DNA of 19,164 nucleotides from an uncultured Campylobacter sp. (lineage in GTDB: Bacteria > Campylobacterota > Campylobacteria > Campylobacterales > Campylobacteraceae), in the NCBI GenBank assembly GCA_900539255.1, contig UQBJ01000033.1:1-19164 (forward strand), read 5' to 3'. Under the pieces are notes generated by a model that saw nothing but the letters and a program-made list of their open reading frames with translations, was not told where the DNA came from and did not search any database. A program made the position numbers and the translations under genes. Positions 1 through 7,465 of this stretch are shown here, piece after piece; position 1 is the first letter of the stretch, and each line of letters begins with the position of its first letter.

Positions 1-1
1 G

Positions 2-412
2 TTAGCAACTTTTGTGGCGTTTGCCTTTACGGGCTGCGATGAGGTGAAAGGGCTTGCAGCAAGCGTGAGTATAGAAGAGCCTTTGGTGGAGATAGCCTAT
101 ACTAATAGTGGTGTTCCTTATCTGCGCATTCAGTCCCAAGATAATGACACCGTTATCGAAGATATCATTATCAACCGTGGTAATTGTGCTGTCTTTAAAT
201 GGATACGCGACGATATGAACATATATGCGACAGAGGAGGCTTGCAGAAAAAACGGAAAGACGGAATGCAAACCTATGTATCCTAAAAAATTGCCTTATGG
301 AGAAGAATTTGTCCCTGGTAACTGGCTAAGATATGTATGCCGTGCAGATACAATCATCGAAGTCGAACTTGTCGTCAATGGTGGCGGACATTTGACTTAT
401 AAGTTCAAATAA
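2..412 (+). CDS. Small cysteine-containing lipoprotein, 5' end outside window
   Basis: The reading frame is open to the left edge, so the N-terminus is missing. The visible start reads LATFVAFAFTGCDE, the end of a hydrophobic signal peptide followed by a lipobox-like FTGC, with the Cys codon at 35-37. This suggests a lipid-anchored periplasmic or outer-membrane protein. A GTG at 14 could be read as a start, but it lies inside the signal peptide and has no ribosome binding site in view. The mature part is about 125 residues, with four further Cys (in NRGNC, EEAC, TEC and YVC contexts) that could form two disulfides, and a beta-rich pattern with alternating Ile/Val/Tyr. I do not recognise the family and propose no function. 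A strong hairpin follows the stop directly, so this is probably the last gene of its transcript. Confidence 0.7.
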   Translation, partial: LATFVAFAFTGCDEVKGLAASVSIEEPLVEIAYTNSGVPYLRIQSQDNDTVIEDIIINRGNCAVFKWIRDDMNIYATEEACRKNGKTECKPMYPKKLPYGEEFVPGNWLRYVCRADTIIEVELVVNGGGHLTYKFK

Positions 413-416
413 AAAT

Positions 417-444
417 TTCATCAAGGCAACTTTGCCTTGATGAA
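417..444. terminator. Hairpin terminator after the lipoprotein gene
   Basis: The arms 417-429 and 432-444 (TTCATCAAGGCAA and its exact reverse complement) form a perfect 13-bp stem around two bases. The hairpin starts four bases after the TAA at 410-412. A-rich sequence lies to the left and TTT to the right, so it could act on either strand. There is no long U tract. Confidence 0.7.
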
Positions 445-476
445 TTTGTGCCAACTTACGCAGAAAGGACAAAACA

Positions 477-1151
477 ATGGCAAACAAAGACAATCCATCA
501 ACAAAAATTTCATTTTTCGATGAAAGTGAATTTGTCGAAAAACTTTGGAGTAAGATAGTCGATGATAGGCTTTTTAGCTATCAAAAGAATGATATTTGCG
601 ATTATTTGCTTTATCTTTTTAATAAATACGATAAAGGGAAATTTTTGGATATGAATTCAAACGCAGAAAACGAGCGCTTACTCAAAAAGAACGCAAGCAA
701 AATCAAAGCAAGTAAGAAAAATATCGTGGTGAAATTTATGGAAAATGATGAGTATGAGGGAATTTTTGAGAAATTTTTATTCGCTTTAAGTCAAGGCAAA
801 ATCGCTTTAAAATCAGGGAGCAAAAAAGGATACTTTAAAATCACTTTGGAAAATCCTGTGTTTCAAAGTGCGCTTGAAGCGAGACTAAAAGAAGTTACCA
901 AAGAAAGTTTTGATTTGCCGCAGTTTAACACTGAAAAAGTGGAAATTCCTTGTGTGGATTTTATCAGCGTGCTTGAAGTGGAGGCACAAAAGCGTGGCAA
1001 AAGTGCAGTGCTTGAAAATGCCCTAAATAAAACAATGAAAGCGTATAAAATCAAAAAGAAAGACGATATAAAAGCAGTAGCTGGAAAAGTAGCGGTAGAA
1101 ATAGTCTCAAATGTCATTAGTTTGGGCGTGGGAAGTTTTTTTAAAGCGTAG
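477..1151 (+). CDS. Hypothetical protein, 224 aa
   Basis: The ATG at 477 is preceded by AGAAAGGA at good spacing, which supports this start. The product is Lys-rich (about 25 kDa) with no signal peptide and no clear transmembrane helix, so it is probably cytoplasmic. The N-terminal half contains a predicted helical stretch (SEFVEKLWSKIVDD, then CDYLLYLFNKYDKGKF). The middle is basic (KKNASKIKASKKN), and the last 25 residues form a hydrophobic or amphipathic tail (VAVEIVSNVISLGVGSFF) that might touch a membrane or a partner. I do not recognise a domain. Together with the preceding lipoprotein and the following truncated ORF it forms a short block of unknown genes next to repeats, which looks like accessory DNA. 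The base composition seems more AT-rich than the core genes to the right, but I judged this by eye. Confidence 0.8.
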   Translation: MANKDNPSTKISFFDESEFVEKLWSKIVDDRLFSYQKNDICDYLLYLFNKYDKGKFLDMNSNAENERLLKKNASKIKASKKNIVVKFMENDEYEGIFEKFLFALSQGKIALKSGSKKGYFKITLENPVFQSALEARLKEVTKESFDLPQFNTEKVEIPCVDFISVLEVEAQKRGKSAVLENALNKTMKAYKIKKKDDIKAVAGKVAVEIVSNVISLGVGSFFKA

Positions 1152-1155
1152 TTTA

Positions 1156-1239
1156 ATGAGAGCGACAAAGGGCTTTTTGATTTTTTTATTTGTCGTAACT
1201 TTTGCTTTCGCTGATGAAAATTTGCGTGGCAATCTATAA
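1156..1239 (+). pseudogene. Truncated exported-protein start (27 codons)
   Basis: ATG at 1156 opens a 27-codon frame beginning MRATKGFLIFLFVVTFAFA, then DENLRGNL and TAA. The first 19 residues are a textbook Sec signal peptide (basic start, hydrophobic core, AFA before DE). The frame ends inside the palindrome that starts the dispersed repeat at 1224. The simplest reading is that the repeat replaced or interrupted the rest of a secreted-protein gene. A genuine micropeptide is possible but less likely, because the ribosome binding site is poor (only AAAGCGTAG upstream). The frame starts four bases after the stop of the 224-aa gene, so it may once have been the next gene of that operon. Confidence 0.4.
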
Positions 1240-1410
1240 AAAGGCTATGGATTGCCACGCTCGCTTTGCTCGCTCGCAATGACGGACAAAGAAAACGCAT
1301 CTTGTCATTTTGAGCCTTTTGCAAAAAGGCGAAAAATCCACACAAATTTCGTTTTGATAGTCCGTTCTCCGTTTTTTGTATGGATACTTCGCTGCGCTCA
1401 GTATGACAAG
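1216..1410. repeat. Cluster of dispersed palindromic repeats (copy 1)
   Basis: Three repeat modules lie in a row. Module A, 1224-1284, contains an 11-bp inverted repeat (1224-1234 with 1250-1260, GCGTGGCAATC/GATTGCCACGC) followed by GCTCGCTCGCAATGACGG. Module B, about 1299-1344, reads TTGTCATTTTGAGC then GCGAAAAATCC. Module C, 1381-1409, reads TGGATACTTCGCTGCGCTCA then GTATGACAA. All three recur in reverse order and orientation at 15314-15530. Module C is identical over 29 bases to 15314-15342. Sequences of this GCAATGACGG / TGTCATTTTGAGCG type are known as short noncoding repeats in many bacteria. The rest of the gene-less stretch 1240-1538 holds only AT-rich sequence and the promoter of the next gene. 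Confidence 0.8.
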
Positions 1411-1503
1411 ATTTATCGATACGACAAAAAAGATAAAACCAACTTGCTTGCAAATTTTTCTCTCTTTTTTTGTGAATTTTACAATTTTGCAAGAAAATTA
1501 AAG

Positions 1504-1509
1504 TAAAAT
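1504..1509 (+). promoter_or_regulatory. -10 element for the M23 peptidase gene
   Basis: TAAAAT lies 30 bases before the ATG at 1539, in strongly AT-rich sequence, and is followed by a TAAAGG ribosome binding site near 1527-1532. The -35 region is not recognisable, as is usual for sigma-70 promoters in Campylobacter. Confidence 0.45.
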
Positions 1510-1538
1510 AACGCGTTATGATTTTATAAAGGTTTGCA

Positions 1539-2708
1539 ATGATAAAAAAGGGATTTTTGCTGTGTTTGCTTGTAGCGCAAATGCTTGGTGTGGCGAGCGT
1601 TGAGGAAGTCGAGTGGGTGAAAAACGAGACTTTTTTGAAATTTTTAGACAGACAAAAGCTGCCCACTTCGCTTTACTGGGACTTAGACTATCACGACAAA
1701 GAGCTAGCTACCGAGATACGAGAGGGGCAAAAATATCAAATTTTGTGGAATGATGACAACCAAATCGAGCAAGTGCTGATACCCATCAACGGCTCAGATT
1801 TGCAAATCCACATTTACAAGGGCTTGGAGGGCAAGTATGTGATGATTTACTCGCCCATTTCTTACGACACGCAAACGCGAGTTTTGCGCCTGCAAATCGA
1901 AAATTCAGCCTACCAAGATGTCGAAAACGCCACGGGCAGCACGCCTGTGGCAAGGGCGATGCTCAATGCCTTTGCGGGTAGCGTGGATTTTCGCGCTATG
2001 CAAAAGGGCGATGAAGTGTTGCTGCTTTACGAGCGTAAAGAGCGAATGGGACAGCGATTTGGCGACATTGTGCTGAAAATGGCAACCATCGAAGTCAATA
2101 AAAAAGCCTACAAGGTGTTTTTCTACAAGGACAGCTATTTTGACACGAGCGGCAAGGAAATGGAGAGCTTTTTGCTCATCACGCCCGTGAAATTCACGCG
2201 CATTAGCTCGCATTTTACCCGCGCGCGCTATCACCCCATACTCAAAAAATACCGCGCACATTTGGGCGTGGATTACGCTGCACCGCACGGCACGCCCGTC
2301 AAAAGCGCAGGCAGTGGCGTGATAAGCTTTGTCGGCACGAAAACAGGCTATGGCAAAACGGTCATCGTGCGACACGGCAGCGGTTACAGCACGCTTTATG
2401 CGCATTTAAGCCGCTTTGCGAGCATACGAAGCGGGCAAAAAGTCGCGCAAGGGCAGCACATAGCCTATGTAGGCTCATCTGGGCTTAGCACGGGGGCGCA
2501 CTTGCACTTTGGCTTGTATCTTAACAACAAGGCGATAAACCCCTTTTCTATGGTAAAAATCACAAAAGCCGCCCTTAAAGGCAACGACAAAGAAGAGTTT
2601 GCAAAGGTAATGGCGGCTTATGAAGCCGAGCTACAAGGCTTTATCGACACCAACAACACCACTCCGCCAAAAGAACTTGGCAATTTTGAAAAAACGGTTG
2701 AATTTTAA
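1539..2708 (+). CDS. csd3: Csd3/HdpA-like M23 peptidoglycan endopeptidase/carboxypeptidase
   Basis: This is a 389-aa periplasmic zinc metallopeptidase. Residues 1-20 form a signal peptide. Residues 25-215 match the N-terminal prodomain-like region of the Helicobacter pylori Csd3/HdpA family (YQILWNDDNQIEQVLIPI, MQKGDEVLLLYERK). Residues 220-335 form the LytM/M23 domain with the zinc ligands H241-x3-D245 (HLGVD) and H323 (HLHFG), plus H289 (LYAHL) and H321. In H. pylori and C. jejuni such enzymes trim cross-links and pentapeptides and are needed for helical shape; the same role here is inferred from family membership. The start has a ribosome binding site (TAAAGG) six bases upstream. hemB follows after 57 bp on the same strand, so they may be cotranscribed. 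Confidence 0.9.
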   Translation: MIKKGFLLCLLVAQMLGVASVEEVEWVKNETFLKFLDRQKLPTSLYWDLDYHDKELATEIREGQKYQILWNDDNQIEQVLIPINGSDLQIHIYKGLEGKYVMIYSPISYDTQTRVLRLQIENSAYQDVENATGSTPVARAMLNAFAGSVDFRAMQKGDEVLLLYERKERMGQRFGDIVLKMATIEVNKKAYKVFFYKDSYFDTSGKEMESFLLITPVKFTRISSHFTRARYHPILKKYRAHLGVDYAAPHGTPVKSAGSGVISFVGTKTGYGKTVIVRHGSGYSTLYAHLSRFASIRSGQKVAQGQHIAYVGSSGLSTGAHLHFGLYLNNKAINPFSMVKITKAALKGNDKEEFAKVMAAYEAELQGFIDTNNTTPPKELGNFEKTVEF

Positions 2709-2765
2709 AAGGCTTAAATCATCTTGCAAAGGCGATTTGATAAAAATTTAGCGAAAGGATAGACA

Positions 2766-3749
2766 ATGTTTAAAAGGTTCAGGCGGCTTAGAATGAGCGA
2801 GAATTTACGCGCTTTGGTGCGTGAAAGTGCGGTGAGCGTGCAGGATTTGATATATCCGCTTTTTGTGGTTGATGGCAAGGGCGTTAAAAACGAGATTAGC
2901 TCGATGAGTGGCGTTTTTCAGCAAAGCATTGACGGCATTTTGAGCGAGTGTAAAGAGTGCGAAAACTTGGGGATAAAGGCGATTATCCTTTTTGGCGTGG
3001 TAGAAAACGCTAAAAAAGACAGCGTAGGCAGTGATGCGCTTGATGAAAACGGGCTTATCGCAAGAACTGTGCGAGCTATCAAGCAAGAATGCCCGAATTT
3101 GCTTGTCATCACGGATTTGTGCTTTTGCGAATACACAGACCACGGGCATTGTGGTATCATAAACCCCATAAACAAGAGCGTTGATAATGACGCCACGCTT
3201 GAAATCTCCGCAAAACAGGCTCTCATTCACGCAAAAGCTGGTGCGGATATGATAGCACCGAGCGGTATGATGGACGGCATTATCGAGGCGTTGCGAAAGG
3301 CACTTGATGAAAACGGCTTTGAAAATTTGCCGATAATGGCTTACTCTACGAAGTTTGCCTCCGCTTTTTACGGACCATTTCGCGAAGTAGCGGACTCCAC
3401 GCCAAGCTATGGGGACAGAAAATCCTACCAAATGGACTTTGCAAACGGCAAGGAAGCCCTGCTTGAAAGCCTTGAAGATGAGCGGCAAGGTGCTGACATT
3501 TTGATGATAAAGCCCGCACTTGCTTACCTTGATATAGTTAAAGACTTGTCAAACCACAGCAAGTTGCCTATTTGCGTGTATAATGTAAGCGGAGAATACG
3601 CTCTTTTAAAGGCTGGACAAAGGCTAGGCGTCATAGACTATGAAAAAATCTTACTCGAAACGATGACAGCCTTTAAGCGAGCGGGCGCAAAGCTCATCAT
3701 CAGCTATCACGCCAAAGAAGTAGCGCAAATCTTACGCAAACAAAGCTAG
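2766..3749 (+). CDS. hemB: Delta-aminolevulinic acid dehydratase (porphobilinogen synthase)
   Basis: HemB condenses two 5-aminolevulinate molecules into porphobilinogen, an early cytoplasmic step of haem synthesis. The 327-aa length is normal for the family. The N-terminal family signature (FRRLRMSENLRALVRE) is present. The metal site DLCFCEYTDHGHCG has three Cys (C119, C121, C129), which marks the zinc-binding type. The two Schiff-base lysines are K196 (STKFAS) and K249 (MIKPALAYLD), and MIAPSGMMDG is also intact. The start is supported by GAAAGGAT a few bases upstream. rsmH follows after 17 bp, so the two are very probably cotranscribed. No frame damage is seen. Confidence 0.97.
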   Translation: MFKRFRRLRMSENLRALVRESAVSVQDLIYPLFVVDGKGVKNEISSMSGVFQQSIDGILSECKECENLGIKAIILFGVVENAKKDSVGSDALDENGLIARTVRAIKQECPNLLVITDLCFCEYTDHGHCGIINPINKSVDNDATLEISAKQALIHAKAGADMIAPSGMMDGIIEALRKALDENGFENLPIMAYSTKFASAFYGPFREVADSTPSYGDRKSYQMDFANGKEALLESLEDERQGADILMIKPALAYLDIVKDLSNHSKLPICVYNVSGEYALLKAGQRLGVIDYEKILLETMTAFKRAGAKLIISYHAKEVAQILRKQS

Positions 3750-3766
3750 CATTTAAGGACTTTGCC

Positions 3767-4747
3767 TTGAAAAAAGCCTTAAATTCAGCCCAAAATTTGA
3801 GTTTATCAGCAAATTTGGGGCAAATTCCACACACGCCTGTTTTGCTTGATGAGGTTTTGAGGGCGTTTAGCGACATAGAAAAGGGCGTTGTTATAGACGC
3901 TACTTTGGGCTTTGGCGGACATAGTGAGGCGATTTTAAAGGCGCACAAGGGCATTAAGCTCATAGCTTGCGAGCAAGATGAGCAGGCTTTGGACTTTGCG
4001 CGCACTAGGCTTGCGCCCTTTGCCGATAGGACGGAGTTTCATTTGGGTAATTTTGCTGAGATTGTGCCAAGCCTTGATTTAAGGGAAGTTAAGGGAGTTT
4101 TAGCGGATTTAGGCGTGTCATCGTGGCAGCTTGACAGAGATGAGCGCGGATTTAGCGTGAATTCTAGCGTGCTTGATATGCGTATGAGTTTGCAAAACCC
4201 TACAAATGCGTTTGAAATCGTAAATTTTTCTTCGCAAAGTGAGTTAGAAAGGATATTTAGTGAGTTTGGCGAACTCAAAGAAGCGCATTTTTTAGCGCAA
4301 AAACTTTGCGAATTTCGCGCTAAAAAGCAAATTTCAAGCGCGAAAGAACTTGCGCAAATTTTAGGCACGCACACGCTTAAAGGCAGAAAGGGCGTTTCGC
4401 CAGCGATTTTGGGCTTTCAAGCCTTGCGTATTGCCGTAAATAACGAGCTTTGCGCCTTGCAAACTCTCTTAAATGCCCTACAAAACGCAAAGCCAAGTGG
4501 GTGCAAAGTGGCGATTATCAGCTTTCATTCGCTTGAAGATAGGCTCGTAAAATGCGCCTTTAAGCAGTGGGCGAAATCTTGCATTTGTGATGAAATGGCA
4601 CTTCGCTGCACTTGCCAAAACAACCATAATTTAGGTAAAATACTCAGCAAAAAACCCATCACGCCACGCGCGGCAGAGTGCAAGGCAAATTCGCGCTCAC
4701 ATTGCGCGAAAATGCGGGTTTTTGAGTTTAAGGACAGCGATGGATAA
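3767..4747 (+). CDS. rsmH: 16S rRNA m4C1402 N4-methyltransferase RsmH (MraW)
   Basis: RsmH uses S-adenosylmethionine to methylate N4 of C1402 in the ribosomal P site. The family signatures are clear: HTPVLLDEVL at 22-31, the SAM-binding VVIDATLGFGGHSEAIL at 41-57, LADLGVSSWQLDRDERGFS near 112-130, and the C-terminal SFHSLEDRLVK. The start is TTG at 3767, with TAAGGA (3754-3759) at good spacing and no ATG close by. This gives a 326-aa protein with about 20 residues before the first conserved motif. In many bacteria mraW heads the division and cell-wall cluster with ftsL next to it. Here too an FtsL-like gene follows and overlaps its end by 8 bases, which implies translational coupling. Confidence 0.95.
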   Translation: MKKALNSAQNLSLSANLGQIPHTPVLLDEVLRAFSDIEKGVVIDATLGFGGHSEAILKAHKGIKLIACEQDEQALDFARTRLAPFADRTEFHLGNFAEIVPSLDLREVKGVLADLGVSSWQLDRDERGFSVNSSVLDMRMSLQNPTNAFEIVNFSSQSELERIFSEFGELKEAHFLAQKLCEFRAKKQISSAKELAQILGTHTLKGRKGVSPAILGFQALRIAVNNELCALQTLLNALQNAKPSGCKVAIISFHSLEDRLVKCAFKQWAKSCICDEMALRCTCQNNHNLGKILSKKPITPRAAECKANSRSHCAKMRVFEFKDSDG

Positions 4748-5699
4748 GGCTTTTGAGCTAGAAAGACAGCGAATTCGCCAGAAAATGCTTAAATTTTCAA
4801 AGGGTATCAACGAGGGCAAGAGCGTTAGCGAGCTGATAGAAAGCGATGAAAGCAGCGATGATATCATCAAAAAACGGCTTGAAAACAGCGTAAAAAGCCC
4901 AAGCAAAGCGGAGAAAAACTATCTCAAAGAAGATTTAATCAATGTCAAGTTAGAAGAAAAAAAATCCCTGAGCGCAAAATGGCTGTCAAAATTCAAAAAA
5001 ACCAAGCCAAAAAGCGAAAAAAAAGACACAAAAACCAAAAACCAAACGCCCGCAGAAAATGCGCCCAAACCGCCTAAAATCAGCGACATACAAGCAAGAA
5101 TGAACACCGCAAATCCTGCAAGACAAAGTATGATAAACCGCCAAAAAATGCTTGAAGAAAGTATCCCAAAGCCCACGCCAAAGCCACGCTCAAAGATAAA
5201 TTTCCGCTCTACTTACCTTAAACCCGAGCTTTTGAAAGAAGCAAATGCCAAAAAAGCTGAATTTTCGCCCAAAATTCAGCCAAAAATTCAAAAAAATGAG
5301 CCGAATTTAAAGGATTTGAGCGCGAAAACAAGCCAAAAGCCGCCAAAACCATCAAAACCAAGCCTGTCGGACATAGCCACAAATTTCATCTTACAAAGCG
5401 AAAACGCCGATGAAAACAGCTCGCAAATCAAGTCCGTCTTGCTCGAAGGACATAAACACGCCACAAAGGACGAAAAAAACTTAGGCAAAAACCAGCTTTT
5501 GTTCGCCGCCTTGTGTATCGCCTTTGCAGTGCTTGTCTTTGTGCCTAAAATCTACATTACAAGCAACATTTACTATCTCAGCCGCGACATAGCCAGCCTC
5601 CGCACGCAAGAAAGCGTTTTGAGCGAAGAAAACAAAGAGCTTAACAAAAAGCTCGAAAATATGCGCTTTCAAAACCAAATTTTGGATTATTTAGAGTGA
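4740..5699 (+). CDS. FtsL-like bitopic membrane protein with long cytoplasmic tail
   Basis: The ATG at 4740 is chosen because TAAGGA lies just before it and the resulting ATGGATAA overlap with the rsmH stop is typical of coupled genes. An upstream in-frame TTG at 4722 would add six residues. The product has 319 residues. About 250 N-terminal residues are Lys/Pro/Ser-rich and probably disordered, apart from a conserved-looking helical start (FELERQRIRQKML). One transmembrane helix lies near 252-273, followed by a coiled coil of about 40 residues at the C-terminus (SRDIASLRTQESVLSEENKE and onward). This short periplasmic coiled coil after one helix, next to rsmH, is the FtsL/DivIC layout, so a role in the divisome is likely but inferred. 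Ordinary FtsL is about 100-120 aa. Runs of A8 occur at 4957-4964 and 5017-5024. Confidence 0.75.
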   Translation: MDKAFELERQRIRQKMLKFSKGINEGKSVSELIESDESSDDIIKKRLENSVKSPSKAEKNYLKEDLINVKLEEKKSLSAKWLSKFKKTKPKSEKKDTKTKNQTPAENAPKPPKISDIQARMNTANPARQSMINRQKMLEESIPKPTPKPRSKINFRSTYLKPELLKEANAKKAEFSPKIQPKIQKNEPNLKDLSAKTSQKPPKPSKPSLSDIATNFILQSENADENSSQIKSVLLEGHKHATKDEKNLGKNQLLFAALCIAFAVLVFVPKIYITSNIYYLSRDIASLRTQESVLSEENKELNKKLENMRFQNQILDYLE

Positions 5700-6188
5700 T
5701 TGCACCTGAATGATTTGCTCTAAAACATAGTTTTCTAGGGCTTGTCGGGGAATTTCTTTTTTGGTGGCTTCTTTGTAAATTTCAGCCACGATTTTGGAGT
5801 ATTTTTCATACGCAAAGTGCGGAAAATGCACCGCCCACGCCTTTTTGATGAGCGCTTTTGTGATGAGTTTTTGCGCGTAGATACGAAAGGCATCAAAGCC
5901 CCAAAACACCAGCGAAGTGATGATGACGGTGCTGACAAAGCTGTAATGCACATCGATTTTCGTAAGCCCATAGTGCGTAAATAAAAGCAATGCGCCCAAA
6001 ACTAAGGCGCACAAGGCTGTGTAAAGCGCATAAGTGTTGAAAGGCTTGAATTTATAGTGTAGTTTTGCCATATCAACGGGCATTTTCTCGTTAAAAAGGG
6101 CGTTTGCTTCGAGCAAATCCCTGAAAAGCACGGGACAATCAGACACTTGAAACAAGGCATTTGTGAGCCATTTTTGAAATTTCGTCAT
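5691..6188 (-). CDS. Hypothetical two-helix inner-membrane protein
   Basis: This is a 165-aa protein without a signal peptide. Two predicted transmembrane helices lie near 53-75 (YALYTALCALVLGALLLFTHYG) and 83-104, separated by a short loop, and are followed by a charged helical C-terminal domain of about 60 residues. Both ends probably face the cytoplasm. I do not recognise a named family. Its 3' end overlaps the end of the convergent FtsL-like gene by 9 bases, so the two cannot have separate terminators between them. The start at 6188 has only a weak ribosome binding site. Transcription probably begins from the minus-strand half of the palindromic promoter at 6202-6232. Confidence 0.8.
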   Translation of the reverse strand: MTKFQKWLTNALFQVSDCPVLFRDLLEANALFNEKMPVDMAKLHYKFKPFNTYALYTALCALVLGALLLFTHYGLTKIDVHYSFVSTVIITSLVFWGFDAFRIYAQKLITKALIKKAWAVHFPHFAYEKYSKIVAEIYKEATKKEIPRQALENYVLEQIIQVQSL

Positions 6189-6201
6189 TGTGATTTGAGC
6201 C

Positions 6202-6232
6202 TTTTGCTAAAATTTGGCAAATTTTAGCAAAA
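6202..6232. promoter_or_regulatory. Symmetric divergent promoter in a 31-bp palindrome
   Basis: The arms 6202-6216 and 6218-6232 are exact reverse complements around a single G at 6217. Each arm contains TGCTAAAAT, an extended -10 element: 6205-6213 on the + strand and 6221-6229 on the - strand. The palindrome sits between divergent genes starting at 6188 (-) and 6315 (+). It could be a two-way promoter, a repressor operator, or a hairpin. A second possible + strand promoter lies near 6266-6275 (TTTGCTAAAT). Confidence 0.5.
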
Positions 6233-6314
6233 ATTCCTTAAATTTCAAGCGAAATTCAGTATGATTTTGCTAAATTTTTACAAGAAATTCAGCACAAAGC
6301 AAAGAGAGGACAAA

Positions 6315-7286
6315 ATGGCTGATAGTCGCTTGATACTAAATATAAAGGGCATTAGTGCGTATGGCGTGCCACGCAAATTCTTTCACGCAAGGCTTGCAAA
6401 GGTTTTTGAAGCTATTTGCAAGCGTGATGATGAGGTTTTAAGTCAAATGCAAAAAAGACTACACTACTACAACCAAATTTCAAGCGATTTTAGCGACATT
6501 TTGCAAGGCGCACAGGATAAAGAGCATATCAACAAATTCCCATTTTCCAAGACCACGCATTATTTTGACTCTTATAAAATCACCAAGTATTTTAAGGACG
6601 AATTATGGTGGATTAAAAGATTTGGCGATGTGCGCGAGCATTTGAGCGTGCCAAGCATTTGCAAAAGTCGCCTTATCGAAAAGGGTAACGAAAACAACAT
6701 ACTTTTAAAGCTCGGCAAGGACAGACACTATGATTTTGTCGAGGATAGACTTAAATTTGAGGACAAAAAACCCAAAGCCGTGTGGCGCGGCGCAAATTTT
6801 CAAGCAAATAGAGAGGCGTTTTTGCGTGCTTATGCTGGGTTTGATTTTTGCGACATAGCCGATGCACGCACCAACAAAGTGCATATAAGGGCAAACTATC
6901 TCAACAAGCGCGCTCAAATGGGCTTTAAATATATCATTTCGCTTGAAGGCAACGATGTAGCCAGCAACCTCAAATGGGCGATGCACTCAAACTCCCTTGT
7001 CATCACACAAAAGTTAAAATATGAAACTTGGTTTATGGAGGGGTGCTTAAAAGCGGGTGAGCATTTTGTGCTGTGCGATAATGAGAATTTGGGCGAGGTA
7101 GTGGAGTATTATAACACGCACACAAGCGAGGCAAAGGCTATCATCGACAACGCCCACGCCTATGTGGCGAAGTTTTTGGACGATGAAATGGAGTTTCATT
7201 TGGGGATTTTAGTGATGGCGAAGTATTTTTATTATAGCGGTCAAATCGAGCTTCCAAACGAAATTTTACAGCTGATAAAGAAGTAA
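6315..7286 (+). CDS. GT90/CAP10-family glycosyltransferase (LpsA-like)
   Basis: The start is taken at ATG 6315 because AGAGAGGA lies directly upstream. A longer frame from 6261 has no such site. The 323-aa product shows the CAP10/GT90 pattern: AVWRGANFQANREAFLRAY near 155-175, FDFCDIADARTN, the acceptor/donor core GFKYIISLEGNDVASNLKWA, then the conserved tail MHSNSLVITQKLKYETWF and LKAGEHFVLC. Bacterial relatives such as Haemophilus LpsA add sugars to lipooligosaccharide or other surface glycans at the cytoplasmic face. The sugar and acceptor cannot be told from sequence. It stands alone, not in a LOS or capsule cluster. Two hairpins follow before the convergent receptor gene. Confidence 0.88.
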   Translation: MADSRLILNIKGISAYGVPRKFFHARLAKVFEAICKRDDEVLSQMQKRLHYYNQISSDFSDILQGAQDKEHINKFPFSKTTHYFDSYKITKYFKDELWWIKRFGDVREHLSVPSICKSRLIEKGNENNILLKLGKDRHYDFVEDRLKFEDKKPKAVWRGANFQANREAFLRAYAGFDFCDIADARTNKVHIRANYLNKRAQMGFKYIISLEGNDVASNLKWAMHSNSLVITQKLKYETWFMEGCLKAGEHFVLCDNENLGEVVEYYNTHTSEAKAIIDNAHAYVAKFLDDEMEFHLGILVMAKYFYYSGQIELPNEILQLIKK

Positions 7287-7352
7287 AAATGATGAACGAA
7301 AAGGTTTTTTAAAGTTAAAAAAAATAAAAGTTTAAAAAAGTCAAAACACAAC

Positions 7353-7387
7353 GCTTTAAATTCAGGGCAAAGCCCTAAATTTAAAGC
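7353..7387. terminator. Hairpin between convergent GT90 and receptor genes
   Basis: The arms 7353-7368 (GCTTTAAATTCAGGGC) and 7372-7387 pair with one mismatch around AAA, a 16-bp stem. It lies between the ends of two convergent genes and is probably a bidirectional terminator, though the following T tract is weak. Confidence 0.6.
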
Positions 7388-7430
7388 TAGCTAGCATTTA
7401 AGTTGCCTTTTTAAAAGGTTAGCTAGCTTT
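7383..7430. terminator. Second, overlapping hairpin
   Basis: AAAGCTAGCTA (7383-7393) pairs exactly with TAGCTAGCTTT (7420-7430), and inside it CCTTTT/AAAAGG (7407-7419) forms a further stem. Five bases (7383-7387) are shared with the preceding hairpin, so the two structures compete. It is probably the terminator of the receptor gene on the - strand. Confidence 0.5.
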
Positions 7431-7465
7431 GGCAAGTCAGTAGTTAAACACCGCCATTCAAAAGG

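Noticed and set aside
1224..1260. Inverted repeat read as a terminator for the 224-aa gene
   Set aside because: It has no T tract on either strand and matches the dispersed repeat palindrome found again at 15482-15529, so it is part of the repeat.
1252..1506. An 84-codon open frame on the + strand
   Set aside because: It is made almost wholly of the dispersed repeat modules and has no ribosome binding site.
863..1666. A 267-codon open frame on the - strand
   Set aside because: It overlaps the well-supported 224-aa gene and the M23 start, and its middle is translated repeat (CHTERSEVS-type peptide), a familiar false gene product.
1905..2405. A 166-codon - strand frame inside the M23 gene
   Set aside because: It is a shadow of the clear M23 coding frame, with no start signal or family resemblance.
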